A stretch of DNA of 64,000 nucleotides from Sphingomonas phyllosphaerae 5.2 (GCF_000419605.1 NZ_ATTI01000001.1:1-64000), one strand, 5' to 3'; counted from the first letter of the stretch, positions 8,448 through 17,770 are shown. The notes: a model not told the origin generated them from the sequence alone. A program made the numbers and translations.

Positions 8448-10109
8448 TCATGGTTCGTCGAACGGCCCGATCACCGTGCCGACGAATCCGCCGGCGTCCT
8501 TCGTGCTCAGGAACCGCACGTCGACCCCGTTTTTCAGCGTCATGCCCTTGCCGCCATTGGCGTAATCGAACGCCATCGTGCCGCCTTCGGCGCGGATGGT
8601 CAGCGCCACCGGCTTGCGCGGGTCGATCGGCGCAGTTGCGACCAGCGTATCGCGGTCCGCCCCGGCGCGGGTCCATAGCGCGACCACCGGCTTGCCCGCG
8701 GCCTGCGTCACGCCGAACAGCAACAGCGAGCGATCGTTCTGCACCGCCGCCAGCCCGGCGCGGGCGCCGTCGCGCGCCGGCACGTAGCGCATCGTCACCG
8801 ATACCGTCGCGACGTGATGCTGTTGCCGCCGGCCGACGAACGACGGCACGCCGTTCAGGTCGCCGAAACGGGCGCCCGGTTGCAGCTCCAGCGCCCCATC
8901 CGCGATCCGCCAGAAGCGTTGCCCGGGCGTGCGGATGCCGATCCACTGCATCGCCAGCCTGTCACCCGCGAACGCATCAACATAGCCGAAGTCGCCACTG
9001 GTCGGCAGCACCGGCACCGGCCCGGCGGCCAGCTTCGGGCGTGGCACGACGAACGGGATCGCGGTGTTGCGCTCCAGTATGTGCGGCCAGCCGCCCCGCC
9101 ACGTCACCGGCAGCAGGAACGTCTCGCGCCCGATGTTGTAGCGGCCGTCTCCGTACGGCCGCGTCGCGAGAAAGGTCGCCCACCAGTCGCCGTTCTGCGT
9201 CTGCACCAGCTTGGCATGCCCTGCCGAGGTCACGGGGTTCGCGCGGTCGGCGGGCAGGTCGCGCTGCGTCAGGATCGGGTTGCCGGCATAGGGCACGAAC
9301 GGTCCGCGCAGGCTGTTCGCGCGGAACACGACCTGCGAGTGATTGTCACCGGTGCCGCCCTCGGCCGCGGTCAGATAGTAGAAGCCGTCTTTCTTGAGCA
9401 GGTGCGGTCCCTCGATCCACACCGGCTGCGTCGCGAGATCGACGCCGCCGTTCACCAATTGCGTGCTTTCGCCGATCATCCGGCCGGCGCGCCAGTCGAA
9501 TTCCTGCACCCACAATGCGCGATGACCGTCGTAGCGCGGCGGCTCGGCCGGCGCGCGATTGTTGACGATAAAGGCGCGGTCGCCCTCCCAGTAAATCGAC
9601 GGATCGATCCCCTCGAACGGCAGCCATGTCGGCTGCGACCATGGCCCGGCCGGATCCTTGGCCGTGATGACGAAATTGCCCCCGCATTCGACGCAGGTGT
9701 TGACGATGTAGAAGGTGCCATCGTGAAATGAGATGTCGGGCGCGAAGACCGCCTGCGACACGCGCCGTCCGGTGAAGTCGAGTTGCCCTGGCCGGTCGAT
9801 CGCGTTGCCGATCTGCACCCAGTTGACCAGGTCCTTCGACCGGAACACCGGAAGCCCGGGAAAATGCGCGAACGACGAGTTGACGAGATAATAATCGTCA
9901 CCGACGCGCGTCACCGACGGGTCGGGGTAATAGCCGGATAGAATGGGGTTGCGAAAATCGCCGGGCGCGGCGGCGACCCGCTCCTGCGCCTTGCCCTGAT
10001 AGGTGAAGCGCTCGAACCGCGCGACCTGCGCACTCGCCGCAGTGCCGAGCACCGCCGCGCCGATCGCCGCCGCCCACGCCGCAGCCCTGTTCCGTTGATA
10101 AACGCCCAC
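8448..10109 (-). CDS. Secreted glycoside hydrolase family 43 (beta-xylosidase/arabinofuranosidase type)
   Basis: A protein of about 553 residues with a signal peptide (AAIGAAVLGTAASAQ). An N-terminal five-bladed beta-propeller has the catalytic-base Asp in GYYPDPS (about residue 63), the modulating Asp in GIDPSIYW and the general-acid Glu in WIEGPHLLKK. A C-terminal beta-sandwich (about residues 360-553) is typical of the long GH43 xylosidases. GTG 10109 has GGAG 6 bases upstream; GTG 10124 is an alternative without a ribosome site. It releases xylose or arabinose from hemicellulose side chains, judged by family. It stands alone, with no TonB receptor, transporter or sugar-catabolic genes beside it. 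Confidence 0.88.
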   Translation of the reverse strand: MGVYQRNRAAAWAAAIGAAVLGTAASAQVARFERFTYQGKAQERVAAAPGDFRNPILSGYYPDPSVTRVGDDYYLVNSSFAHFPGLPVFRSKDLVNWVQIGNAIDRPGQLDFTGRRVSQAVFAPDISFHDGTFYIVNTCVECGGNFVITAKDPAGPWSQPTWLPFEGIDPSIYWEGDRAFIVNNRAPAEPPRYDGHRALWVQEFDWRAGRMIGESTQLVNGGVDLATQPVWIEGPHLLKKDGFYYLTAAEGGTGDNHSQVVFRANSLRGPFVPYAGNPILTQRDLPADRANPVTSAGHAKLVQTQNGDWWATFLATRPYGDGRYNIGRETFLLPVTWRGGWPHILERNTAIPFVVPRPKLAAGPVPVLPTSGDFGYVDAFAGDRLAMQWIGIRTPGQRFWRIADGALELQPGARFGDLNGVPSFVGRRQQHHVATVSVTMRYVPARDGARAGLAAVQNDRSLLLFGVTQAAGKPVVALWTRAGADRDTLVATAPIDPRKPVALTIRAEGGTMAFDYANGGKGMTLKNGVDVRFLSTKDAGGFVGTVIGPFDEP

Positions 10110-10395
10110 GATCCTCTCCACCACATTTTGACGGCAGAGTAGACGTTAGCGCTATCATCGCAAGAGCGCGGAGGTCGGCCCACGCCGACCAGCGCTGTCG
10201 CGTAACGGGAACGAAGCGCCCCGCTCGCCTCCGCTGCGCCGGCCAGATCATCGCAGTCAGCAGCAGCACGAGCAGCGTCAGCCCGGCGACCGGATTCCGG
10301 CAGTCGACGTGGCTCCGATCACGACGAGGTGCTTCGTCCGGCGGGGCCCCCCAGCCACTTTGATGCGTTGCCCGGTCGATCGTGAGGAGAGAATG

Positions 10396-10986
10396 ATGAA
10401 GCTCTATTTTTCACCCGGCGCCTGCAGCCTGTCCGGCCATATCGCGCTGCATGAAGCCGGGCTCACCTTCGAGCACGAGAAGGTCGATCTGAAAGCCAAG
10501 AAGACCGAAGACGGTGAGGACTTCCTGACCATCAATCCCAAAGGCTATGTGCCGGCGCTGACGCTGGACAGCGGCGAAACGATCACCGAGAACGTCGCTA
10601 TCCTCGATTGGATCGCCCATCAGGACGGCGCGCTGAAACCCGCCGGCGCGATGGGGCACACGCATCTGCTCCAGGCACTCGCCTATATCTCGACCGAGAT
10701 CCACAAGGGGTTCAAACCCTTCTTCGCAGGTGGTGGCGAAGACGAGAAAGCGAAGGCAGGCGAGACGATCGTCCGGCGGATGACCTGGCTCGCCGATACG
10801 ATGGAAGGTGACTATTTGTTGGGCGACACCGTGAGCGCCGCCGACTGCTATCTATTTGTCATGCTGCTGTGGGCACAAAAGAACGGGATCGAGGTGCCCG
10901 CCAAACTCGAGAAATTGCGTGACCGGATGATGGAGCGTCCTGCGGTGCGAAAGGCAATGACGCACGAAGGACTGATCCAGGCCTGA
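10396..10986 (+). CDS. Glutathione S-transferase family protein
   Basis: A 196-residue two-domain GST. The N-terminal thioredoxin-like domain (residues 1-80) starts MKLYFSPGACSLSGHIAL, as in beta-class bacterial GSTs, with the cis-Pro segment GYVPAL and the glutathione-binding ETITENVAIL segment. The helical C-terminal domain has the LADTMEGDYLLGD...SAADCYL motif. The second of two adjacent ATGs (10396) is 6 bases after GGAG. It probably conjugates glutathione to electrophiles in the cytoplasm. The exact substrate is unknown. Confidence 0.9.
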   Translation: MKLYFSPGACSLSGHIALHEAGLTFEHEKVDLKAKKTEDGEDFLTINPKGYVPALTLDSGETITENVAILDWIAHQDGALKPAGAMGHTHLLQALAYISTEIHKGFKPFFAGGGEDEKAKAGETIVRRMTWLADTMEGDYLLGDTVSAADCYLFVMLLWAQKNGIEVPAKLEKLRDRMMERPAVRKAMTHEGLIQA

Positions 10987-11232
10987 TGCGTGAGTGGATG
11001 GCCGCCCTGCCCATGTCGGGGCGGTCGTCCGCAGACCGGCGACTGCGCGGTTGTCAGCGCCGTATCGGTGCTTGCTCTTCGTCAGGACGTATCGTGGAAG
11101 TAGCAATACGTCGGCCCAGAACGGCTGCGTTACCTGGCGGAACCGATCCACGAGCCGATGCCGCGCTGATTTTCGATAGCCCGCCGTTCGTCGCACGGCT
11201 GAAGATCGTGCAGCCACGCCTACATATGATTC

Positions 11233-11814
11233 ATGCTCATGCATCCATCGCCCTATGTGCTCGCGCTTGGAGATAGCCTGACGGCTGGCTACGGCCTGCC
11301 GGCCACCGCGTCGTTCACCGCGAAGCTGCAACATGCCCTGCGAGAGCGACATCCGACCGCCGTTGTGCAAAATGCCGGCGTGTCCGGCGATACCACCGCG
11401 GATGCGCTGCAAAGGCTTCCCCGCCTGCTAAGCAGCCTCGTCCGCAAGCCCGATCTTGCGATTGTCGAGCTTGGCGCGAACGACCTGCTACGCGGTATCG
11501 CCCCTGTTCAAACCAGGTCCAATCTGAACCAGATTCTTTCCATGCTCACATCGTGCGGCATCGCCGCTTTGTTGGCGACCTTCGAGGTTCCGCCCTTTTT
11601 CGAGGCGTTTGCGGCGCGCTACGAGGGAATGTTCGCCGACGTCGCGACAAGGCATGGCGCCGACCAGGCTCCGTTCTTCCCACCCGGCGTCATGGGAAAC
11701 CCTCAATTGACCCTGCCGGACCGCCTGCACCCGAACGGCAAGGCGATCGAGATGGTCGTAGCGCATCTTTTGCCGAGTGTCGTCGCAGTGCTCGACCGTC
11801 AGTGCCGCAAGTGA
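11233..11814 (+). CDS. SGNH/GDSL hydrolase (TesA-like arylesterase)
   Basis: A 193-residue esterase with the four SGNH blocks: GDSLTAGYG (Ser15), the Gly block NAGVSGDTT, GANDLLRG, and DRLHPNG (Asp/His of the triad). It closely resembles TesA/arylesterase, but it begins almost directly at the first block with no signal peptide, so it should be cytoplasmic as read, or the true start is missed. Its bases are less GC-rich than those of its neighbours. It is flanked by 245 and 200 gene-free bases. Confidence 0.85.
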   Translation: MLMHPSPYVLALGDSLTAGYGLPATASFTAKLQHALRERHPTAVVQNAGVSGDTTADALQRLPRLLSSLVRKPDLAIVELGANDLLRGIAPVQTRSNLNQILSMLTSCGIAALLATFEVPPFFEAFAARYEGMFADVATRHGADQAPFFPPGVMGNPQLTLPDRLHPNGKAIEMVVAHLLPSVVAVLDRQCRK

Positions 11815-12014
11815 CCTGCGTGCACCGCGCACGACGGGTGCCGCCCCGCAGCTGAAGACGGTTCCTTTCCAGCTGAGCCGCCGCGATTCGAATAGCAGCC
11901 CCGATGCTTGAATATCCCGACCCGCTTGCGGTCGCGATCAAATCAGCAGGCCGACGCGACACGCCCCTCGCTCCTGTCACAGTAGCTGGGTCCTGGCGTC
12001 AGAAAGTGGGGAAA

Positions 12015-12088
12015 TGGATGCCCGACAAGGACTCGAACCTTGATTGACGGAGTCAGAGTCCGCTCTCTTACCATTAGAGGATCGGGCA
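12015..12088 (-). tRNA. tRNA-Gln (anticodon CTG)
   Basis: The minus strand folds into a cloverleaf. The acceptor stem TGCCCGA/TCGGGCA, a D-arm with AATGGTA, and an anticodon stem GCGGA/TCCGT around a loop with CTG at positions 34-36 are followed by the T-arm GGTTCGAGTCC. The 3' CCA is encoded (12015-12017). The U1 start and CUG anticodon fit glutamine tRNA reading CAG. Confidence 0.92.
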
Positions 12089-12230
12089 ACAGGAAGGCGC
12101 ATTTAGAAGCGGTCGGCGGTCGTGTCAACGCCTGCCTTGCCCCGCGTATCCCGACTGTGTAGCCTGAAGGCCAAGCACCGGGGGGTCGCAGGGGCGATCC
12201 GGTCCGGAAGATACAAGAAAGTTGACGGCA

Positions 12231-13268
12231 ATGGTGGATCTCACCGCCCAGTTGCCGCACCGGCAGGCGAACAGCCCTGCCCGTTCGGCCCGACCTCAGC
12301 CCCGCGCCGCGCGGGGCACGCCGCGGCATTATGCCGCGCTCGACCTTGGCACCAACAATTGCCGGCTGCTGATCGCCCGGCCGCAGGGGGACGGCTTCGC
12401 GGTCGTCGACGCGTTCTCTCGTATCGTCCGGCTTGGCGAAGGGCTCGCGCACAGCGGCGCGCTGTCCGATGCCGCGATCGAGCGCACCATCGCGGCGCTG
12501 CGCGTTTGTGCCGACAAGCTGAAGCGCCGCAACGTCACGCTCGCGCGATCGGTCGCGACCGAGGCGTGCCGCCGCGCGAGCAACGGCGCATCGTTCATCG
12601 CGCGCGTGCTGGAGGAAACCGGCATCCACCTCGACATCATCTCCGCCGAGGAAGAAGCGCGACTCGCTGTACTCGGCTGCCACGCGCTGCTCGAGCCCGG
12701 CAGCGGCCCGGCGCTGGTGTTCGATATCGGCGGCGGCTCCACCGAGCTGGTGCTGATCGATGCCGACACCACGGTGCCGCAAGTGCGCGACTGGCATTCC
12801 GCGCCGTGGGGCGTGGTGTCGCTCACCGAAAGCGCGGGCGGCGGCGATACGGCGGAAGAGCGCGCGCGCGCCTACAAGCGGATGAGGGCGCTGGTGGCCG
12901 AAAGCTTCGCCCCGTTCGCCGCGCGATTGCCGCGGCCGGCGGAGGCGCCACGGCTGCTCGGCACGTCCGGCACCGTCACCACGCTCGCCAGCGTCCATCT
13001 GGGGCTGGAGCGCTACGATCGCTCGCAGGTAGACGGGCTGATCGCGCCCGCCGCGGCGATGCGCGCGATCAGCCAGGAACTTGCCGGCATGTCGCTGGCG
13101 GAGCGGGCCAAGCTGCCGTGCATCGGTCGCGAACGCGCCGATCTGGTCGTCGCGGGTTGCGCGATCCTGGAGGGCATCCTCGACCTGTGGCCCGCCGAAC
13201 GGCTGGGCGTTGCCGACCGCGGCATTCGCGAAGGCATCCTTCGCCGCCTGATGGAGACGGGCGCGTGA
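12231..13268 (+). CDS. Ppx/GppA family phosphatase
   Basis: A 345-residue member of the exopolyphosphatase/guanosine-pentaphosphate phosphatase family (actin-like ATPase fold). It shows the phosphate-1 loop ALDLGTNNCRLL, the FDIGGGSTELV loop and the GTSGTVTTLA loop. It lacks the C-terminal HD-like domains of long Ppx proteins. The start is ATG 12231; a TTG at 12222 is less likely. Its stop overlaps the rlmE start in GTGA, an arrangement I know from sphingomonads. It probably acts on polyphosphate or pppGpp in the stringent response. Confidence 0.9.
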   Translation: MVDLTAQLPHRQANSPARSARPQPRAARGTPRHYAALDLGTNNCRLLIARPQGDGFAVVDAFSRIVRLGEGLAHSGALSDAAIERTIAALRVCADKLKRRNVTLARSVATEACRRASNGASFIARVLEETGIHLDIISAEEEARLAVLGCHALLEPGSGPALVFDIGGGSTELVLIDADTTVPQVRDWHSAPWGVVSLTESAGGGDTAEERARAYKRMRALVAESFAPFAARLPRPAEAPRLLGTSGTVTTLASVHLGLERYDRSQVDGLIAPAAAMRAISQELAGMSLAERAKLPCIGRERADLVVAGCAILEGILDLWPAERLGVADRGIREGILRRLMETGA

Positions 13269-13966
13269 GGGGCACGGGTGCAGGGCGGCAGCGCGTCAAG
13301 ACCGCCAAGCGGCGCACCGCGCAGTCGACGCGCTGGCTGGAGCGGCAGCTGAACGACCCCTACGTCCACCGCGCCCGCGCGGAGGGCTATCGCAGCCGTG
13401 CAGCGTTCAAGCTGGCCGAACTGGACGAACGCTTCGGGCTGCTGAAAGGCGTGAAGCGCGTCGTCGACCTCGGCATCGCGCCGGGCGGCTGGAGCCAGGT
13501 GGTCCGCCGCAAGGCGCCCGCCGCCGCGATCGTCGGGATCGACCTGCTGCCGGTCGATCCGATCGACGGCGTGACGATCTTCGAGATGGATTTCATGGAC
13601 GATGCCGCCCCGGGCAAGCTGATGGAGGCGCTGGGCGGCGCGCCCGATCTCGTGATGTCGGACATGGCCGCCAACACCGTCGGTCACCCGCAGACCGACG
13701 CGCTGCGCACGATGGCGCTGGTCGAAACCGCGCTCGCCTTCGCGGTCGACGTGCTGCGGCCGGGTGGCACGTTCGTATCGAAGGTGTTCGCGGGCGGCGC
13801 CGATTCGGCGCTGGTCGCGGAGATGAAGCGCAATTTCACGACCGTGAAGCACGCCAAGCCGCCGGCGAGCCGCAAGGGCTCGGTCGAATGGTTCGTGGTC
13901 GCGCAGGGCTTCAAGGGGCGCGTGACGCGGGCGGCGGACGACGAGGACGCAGCACCTCCCGTCTAG
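13265..13966 (+). CDS. rlmE: 23S rRNA (uridine-2'-O)-methyltransferase RlmE (FtsJ/RrmJ)
   Basis: A 233-residue SAM-dependent methyltransferase that 2'-O-methylates the A-loop uridine of 23S rRNA. It has the K-D-K-E catalytic set of the family: Lys in SRAAFKLAELDE, Asp in DLVMSDMAANTVG, Lys in GTFVSKVFAGG, and Glu in RKGSVEWFVVAQGF. The SAM motif is VVDLGIAPGGWSQV. GTG 13265 overlaps the ppx stop, so coupling is likely. The Arg/Lys-rich N-terminus VKTAKRRTAQSTRWL fits the family. Confidence 0.93.
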   Translation: MRGTGAGRQRVKTAKRRTAQSTRWLERQLNDPYVHRARAEGYRSRAAFKLAELDERFGLLKGVKRVVDLGIAPGGWSQVVRRKAPAAAIVGIDLLPVDPIDGVTIFEMDFMDDAAPGKLMEALGGAPDLVMSDMAANTVGHPQTDALRTMALVETALAFAVDVLRPGGTFVSKVFAGGADSALVAEMKRNFTTVKHAKPPASRKGSVEWFVVAQGFKGRVTRAADDEDAAPPV

Positions 13967-14002
13967 ACTAGCACAGCGAGTGCCCCGTCCGCGGCGCGTC
14001 GG

Positions 14003-14075
14003 GCGTGTAGCGAAGCCGTCGAGTGCCCGATCAGGAGGCTCTGGAGCGCTTCGCTACGCTTGCAATGACGACGTT
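14003..14075. repeat. Imperfect inverted repeat, intergenic family A (copy 1)
   Basis: Left arm GTGTAGCGAAGCC and right arm CTGGAGCGCTTCGCTACG...CAATGACG face each other in the gap between the converging rlmE and DUF885 genes. The right arm matches the reverse complement of the left arm of the element at 39977-40049, so both are copies of one dispersed REP-like family. Its place between convergent genes suggests a hairpin that ends transcription or protects 3' ends. Confidence 0.6.
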
Positions 14076-14089
14076 TCTCCGGGCGCGCG

Positions 14090-15931
14090 CTACGCCTTCT
14101 TCGTTGCGATATACGCGTCGACCTGCTCCTCGAGCACATCGAGCGGCAGCGCGCCCTGCCCCAGCACCACCTCATGGAAGTCGCGCAGATCGAACTTCGG
14201 GCCAAGCGCACGTTCGGCCTTGCCGCGCAATTCGGCGATCTTCAGCTGCCCGACCATGTAGCTGGTCGCCTGCCCCGGCCAATTGAAGTATCGATCCACT
14301 TCGCGCGCGATGTCGGTGTCGCTTACCGAGCTATTCGCACGGAAATATGCCACTGCCTGCTCGCGCGTCCACTTCTTCGAATGGATGCCGGTGTCGAGCA
14401 CCAGCCGGATCGCCCGCCATACCTGGTTCGATAGCATCCCGAACTCGGCATAGGGATCCTTGTACGCCCCCATCTCCTTGGCCAGCCGCTCCGAATACAG
14501 CCCCCAGCCTTCGACATAGGCGCCATAGCCACCGAACGCGCGGAATTTCGGCAGCCCCTCCAGCTCCATCGCACGGGCGATCTGGAAGTGGTGCCCCGGC
14601 GCCGCCTCGTGCGCGGCGATCGCGTCGAGCTGGATCTTCTGCGTCTGCCGCATATCGACCAGGTTGACGTAGAAGATGCCGGGCCGCGAGCCGTCAGGCG
14701 CGGGGCGGTTGTAGAAGGCGGTCGACGCCGTCGCCTCGCGCCACTTCTCGACCGCGCGCACCTCCAGCCTGGCCTTGGGCAACCGGACAAAGTAGCGCGG
14801 CGCGGCGGCCATCATCTGGGCGACGAAGCTGCGCGCATCGGTGAGATAGGCTTCGCGCCCCGCCTCGGTGTTGGGATATTTGAAGCGCGGATCGGTGCGC
14901 ACCACCTCGAAGAACTGCTCCAGCGTGCCACCGAAGCCGACGCGCTGCTTGACCGCCTCCATCTCCTTGCGGATGGCCGACACCTGCCGCAGCCCCAGAT
15001 CGTGGATCTGGTCGGCGGTGAGATCGGTCGTGGTCGAATCGCGCAGCCGCACCGCATAATAGGCCGCGCCCTCCGGCAGCTTCCACGCCCCGAAATTGCC
15101 GGTCGCCTGCGGCTCGATCGCGTCGAGCGTGGCGAACATCAACTGATATCCGCGCTGCATCGGCCCGGTCATCGCCGCCGCCCCGGCCGCGAGCAGCCGC
15201 TGCTTCTCCGCCGCCGGCGCCTTGAGCGCGGTCACCTTCTTGCGGAAGTCGGCCATCAGCGCCGAATCCACTCCGGTCGTGAACGGAGCGCCCGTCAACA
15301 CCTTGCGTGCGTCGGCGCGCACCGGCGCGAAGACCATCTTCGGCGGCACGATCCCCATCTTCGCCTGTTCGCGCATCAACGCCGCGGTCTCCCGCATCAC
15401 GCGTTCGGAATCGCGGATCCGTGCGACATAGGCGTCGGCATCCGTGACATCATCGATGCGATGCTCGTTGATGAGGAACACCGGCACGTCGCCCATCGGG
15501 CTGCCGTTGGTCGACACCGGATAGCGCCACTTGCGGAAGCGGAAGCCGTCGCGCGCCAACTCCACCTGCCGCTCGAACAGGCGATAGCTCAGCTTGCCGC
15601 TCGCCCCCAGCCGCGCCGGCGAGAACCCGGCACGCATCTCACGCAATTGCCGCTCCGACAGGTCGCGTTCACGGATCGCGCCGGCGTCCGTATTATCGTC
15701 GAGCCGGTCGTAATTGGTCTTGAGCCCGAGGCTGGTCTGCGCCTCCGGGCTGAGCGCGACGCGTGCATCGAACGCGCGGTCGAGGAAGGCGGTCAGCCGC
15801 GCATCCTCCACCGCGGTCGATGCCGCGGCCGTCGTAGCGGGCGACGTTGCGGGCGACGTTGCGGGCGACGTTGCGGGCGGCTGGGCCGCGATCGCGGCCG
15901 GAGCGGCGAGCGCCAGGAACAGCAGGCGCAT
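14090..15931 (-). CDS. DUF885 family exported metallopeptidase-like protein
   Basis: A 613-residue DUF885 protein with a signal peptide (MRLLFLALAAPAAIA), then a low-complexity linker of repeated SPAT units, then the large helical domain. The conserved HEAAPGHH near residue 440 and Glu in YVEGWGLYSE look like a zinc-peptidase site. Biochemical roles in this family are poorly known. Its ATG overlaps the stop of the S10 peptidase gene (shared base 15931), so the two form an operon of exported peptide-degrading enzymes. Confidence 0.88.
   Translation of the reverse strand: MRLLFLALAAPAAIAAQPPATSPATSPATSPATTAAASTAVEDARLTAFLDRAFDARVALSPEAQTSLGLKTNYDRLDDNTDAGAIRERDLSERQLREMRAGFSPARLGASGKLSYRLFERQVELARDGFRFRKWRYPVSTNGSPMGDVPVFLINEHRIDDVTDADAYVARIRDSERVMRETAALMREQAKMGIVPPKMVFAPVRADARKVLTGAPFTTGVDSALMADFRKKVTALKAPAAEKQRLLAAGAAAMTGPMQRGYQLMFATLDAIEPQATGNFGAWKLPEGAAYYAVRLRDSTTTDLTADQIHDLGLRQVSAIRKEMEAVKQRVGFGGTLEQFFEVVRTDPRFKYPNTEAGREAYLTDARSFVAQMMAAAPRYFVRLPKARLEVRAVEKWREATASTAFYNRPAPDGSRPGIFYVNLVDMRQTQKIQLDAIAAHEAAPGHHFQIARAMELEGLPKFRAFGGYGAYVEGWGLYSERLAKEMGAYKDPYAEFGMLSNQVWRAIRLVLDTGIHSKKWTREQAVAYFRANSSVSDTDIAREVDRYFNWPGQATSYMVGQLKIAELRGKAERALGPKFDLRDFHEVVLGQGALPLDVLEEQVDAYIATKKA
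15837..15880 (-). repeat. 12-bp tandem repeat coding for SPAT units
   Basis: The 12-base unit GCGGGCGACGTT recurs three times with a degenerate fourth copy. On the coding strand it gives repeated Ser-Pro-Ala-Thr just after the signal peptide of the DUF885 protein. The length is a multiple of three, so copy-number change would leave the frame intact. Confidence 0.8.
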
Positions 15932-17562
15932 CAGTTCGGCCCCTGCCCGGCGGGAGTCGCCGCCGCCGTCGAGGGCGGCACGGGCGGCGCATCCGATCGC
16001 GCCACCGCCAGCGCACGATCGTACCATGCCGACAGGTCACGCTTCATCGCGACCAGCGCTTCGGGATTAAGATAGGTCATGTGCCCCGCCGGATAATAAG
16101 TGAATGACAGGTTTCGCTGCTGCGCCGGCTCCAGCATCATGTGGCCGAGGTCATTCTCGGTTCCGAAGAACGGCGTCGCCATGTCGTACCAGCCGTTCAT
16201 CGACAGCACCTGCAGATACGGGTTGCCGCGCATCGCCGCCGCCAGGTCGACCGCGGTGTTGGGGTTGTTCTGCTGCCCGCCGCCACGCAGCGGCGAATCG
16301 TGCTTCCAGTTCCAGGTCCAGCCCTTCGCATCGCGCGCCGACAGGCGGTACGGCATGTCGGTCTTGTAGCCGAGCGTATGGGTCGCATAATCGTTGAACG
16401 TGGCGATGAACGCCCCGGAGATCGCATCCGACGACACGTCGCTCTCCGGCCGCTCGCCCGCCGCATCGCTATCGACGCCGACATAGCGCGAATCGAACCG
16501 CCCGACCGTCTGCCGCGTGCCGCGCAGCAGCTCTTTCTGGAACCGCGCGAGGTCGACCCGCAGATTGCTGCGGATCAGGAAGTCGGGGGAAAGCCCGGTC
16601 AACTCGCCCATCCGCCGCGCCACGGCGTCGCGCTCCTCGGGCGTGATATTCTGCCCCTTGGCCAACGCCGACATGTACGGCCCGACCGCGAAGTCGCGCG
16701 CCTGCTGCACCACCGTCGCCACGTCGGCCGGCCGGTTCGGCAGCCGATTGTGGTACCAGGCGGTCGCGGCATAGCTCGGCAGATAGTTGAGATAGACCTG
16801 GTCCAGCCCCGGCTGGCGATAGCCATAGTTCATGATCGAGCTGAGCAGCACCACGCCATTCAGCGCCATGCCGCGATCCTGCAATTGATAGGCCAGCGCG
16901 CCGGACCGCAGCGTGCCGTAGCTCTCACCGAAGATGAACTTCGGCGAATTCCACCGCCCGTATTTGGTGGCGTAGCGCAGGATCGCCTTGGCGAAGGCAT
17001 CGGCATCCTCGTCGGTGCCGTAGAAGTCGGCCGGCTTCGCATCGCCGAGCGGCCGCGAATATCCCGCGCCGATCGCGTCGAGGAACACCATGTCGGTCTT
17101 GTCGAGCAACGTATAGGGGTTCGGCCCGAAGTCGTAAGGCGCGGGGCGGATGAACTCCGGGCTGCCGGTCTGCAACCGCACCGGCGCGAACGATCCCATG
17201 TGCAACCAGAAGGTCGGGCTGCCCGGCCCGCCGTTGTAGAAGAAGGTGATCGGGCGCTTCGTCCCCGGCTTCGTCCCGTCCAGCGTGTAGGCGGTGTAGA
17301 ACATCGACGCGGTCGGCTTTCCCTCGAGGTCGCGCAGCGTCAGCGTCCCCGCGGTCGCGGTATAGCCGAGCCGCTTGCCCGCCACCGTCACCGCCCCTTT
17401 CGAGGTCTCCTCTCGCTCGGCGACTGGCGCGTTGGCATAGCCGGCTTCGACCTCTTCCTTCTGCATGTCGGCGTTGCTTCTCACGGGCCGCTTGTCCTTG
17501 TCCTGCGCCGACGCAGGCATCGTCGCGGCAGCGAGCAGTAGGGCGGCGTAACCGAAGCGCAT
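15931..17562 (-). CDS. S10 family serine carboxypeptidase-like peptidase
   Basis: A 543-residue exported alpha/beta-hydrolase peptidase. The signal peptide is about residues 1-19 (PASAQ). The family hallmarks are NGGPGS at 110-115 (oxyanion hole), the nucleophile Ser214 in GESYG, the Asp in NGWYDMATPF and the His in PAGHMTYL. It should remove C-terminal residues from peptides in the periplasm. It is the upstream gene of the two-gene peptidase operon; the 17563-17770 gap upstream would hold the promoter. Confidence 0.92.
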   Translation of the reverse strand: MRFGYAALLLAAATMPASAQDKDKRPVRSNADMQKEEVEAGYANAPVAEREETSKGAVTVAGKRLGYTATAGTLTLRDLEGKPTASMFYTAYTLDGTKPGTKRPITFFYNGGPGSPTFWLHMGSFAPVRLQTGSPEFIRPAPYDFGPNPYTLLDKTDMVFLDAIGAGYSRPLGDAKPADFYGTDEDADAFAKAILRYATKYGRWNSPKFIFGESYGTLRSGALAYQLQDRGMALNGVVLLSSIMNYGYRQPGLDQVYLNYLPSYAATAWYHNRLPNRPADVATVVQQARDFAVGPYMSALAKGQNITPEERDAVARRMGELTGLSPDFLIRSNLRVDLARFQKELLRGTRQTVGRFDSRYVGVDSDAAGERPESDVSSDAISGAFIATFNDYATHTLGYKTDMPYRLSARDAKGWTWNWKHDSPLRGGGQQNNPNTAVDLAAAMRGNPYLQVLSMNGWYDMATPFFGTENDLGHMMLEPAQQRNLSFTYYPAGHMTYLNPEALVAMKRDLSAWYDRALAVARSDAPPVPPSTAAATPAGQGPN

Positions 17563-17639
17563 CAGGCAATCCCCTTTGGTGTCAGTGGGATGGTGTAGTC
17601 GTCACGCGGGAAACGATGCAAGCGGAGGGACTATAATCC

Positions 17640-17765
17640 CGCTCGTGCTGAACAGGCATGGAGCGAAGTCGAGCAGCCGTCCCGAAGCACCTTGAGGCAC
17701 CTGCCCTGCCGGGCGAGACTTCGACAGGTCCAGCCTCTCCGCCGGGCGAACGGCAGGCGGTTGCT
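17640..17765. repeat. Degenerate intergenic inverted repeat (family B)
   Basis: The segment has GGAGCGAAGTCGAGCAG and, about 60 bases on, GAGACTTCGACAGGTCCAGCCTCTCCGCC. The AAGTCGA and TTCGAC cores face each other. I know similar GTCGAGC/CTTCGAC palindromes as dispersed intergenic elements in sphingomonads. Only one copy is seen here, so the call rests mainly on that knowledge. Confidence 0.35.
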
Positions 17766-17770
17766 CGTCC

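Noticed and set aside
11002-11024. CCGCCC/GGGCGG as terminator of the GST gene
   Set aside because: Only a 6-bp stem with an 11-base loop and no T-run; too weak to list.
11233-11814. SGNH esterase as part of a mobile island
   Set aside because: Its composition is somewhat lower in GC, but no integrase, repeat or attachment site flanks it. The nearby tRNA-Gln shows no duplicated 3' end.
14588-16075. 495-codon plus-strand open frame antisense to the DUF885 gene
   Set aside because: Arg/His-rich shadow; the minus strand carries a signal peptide and conserved motifs.
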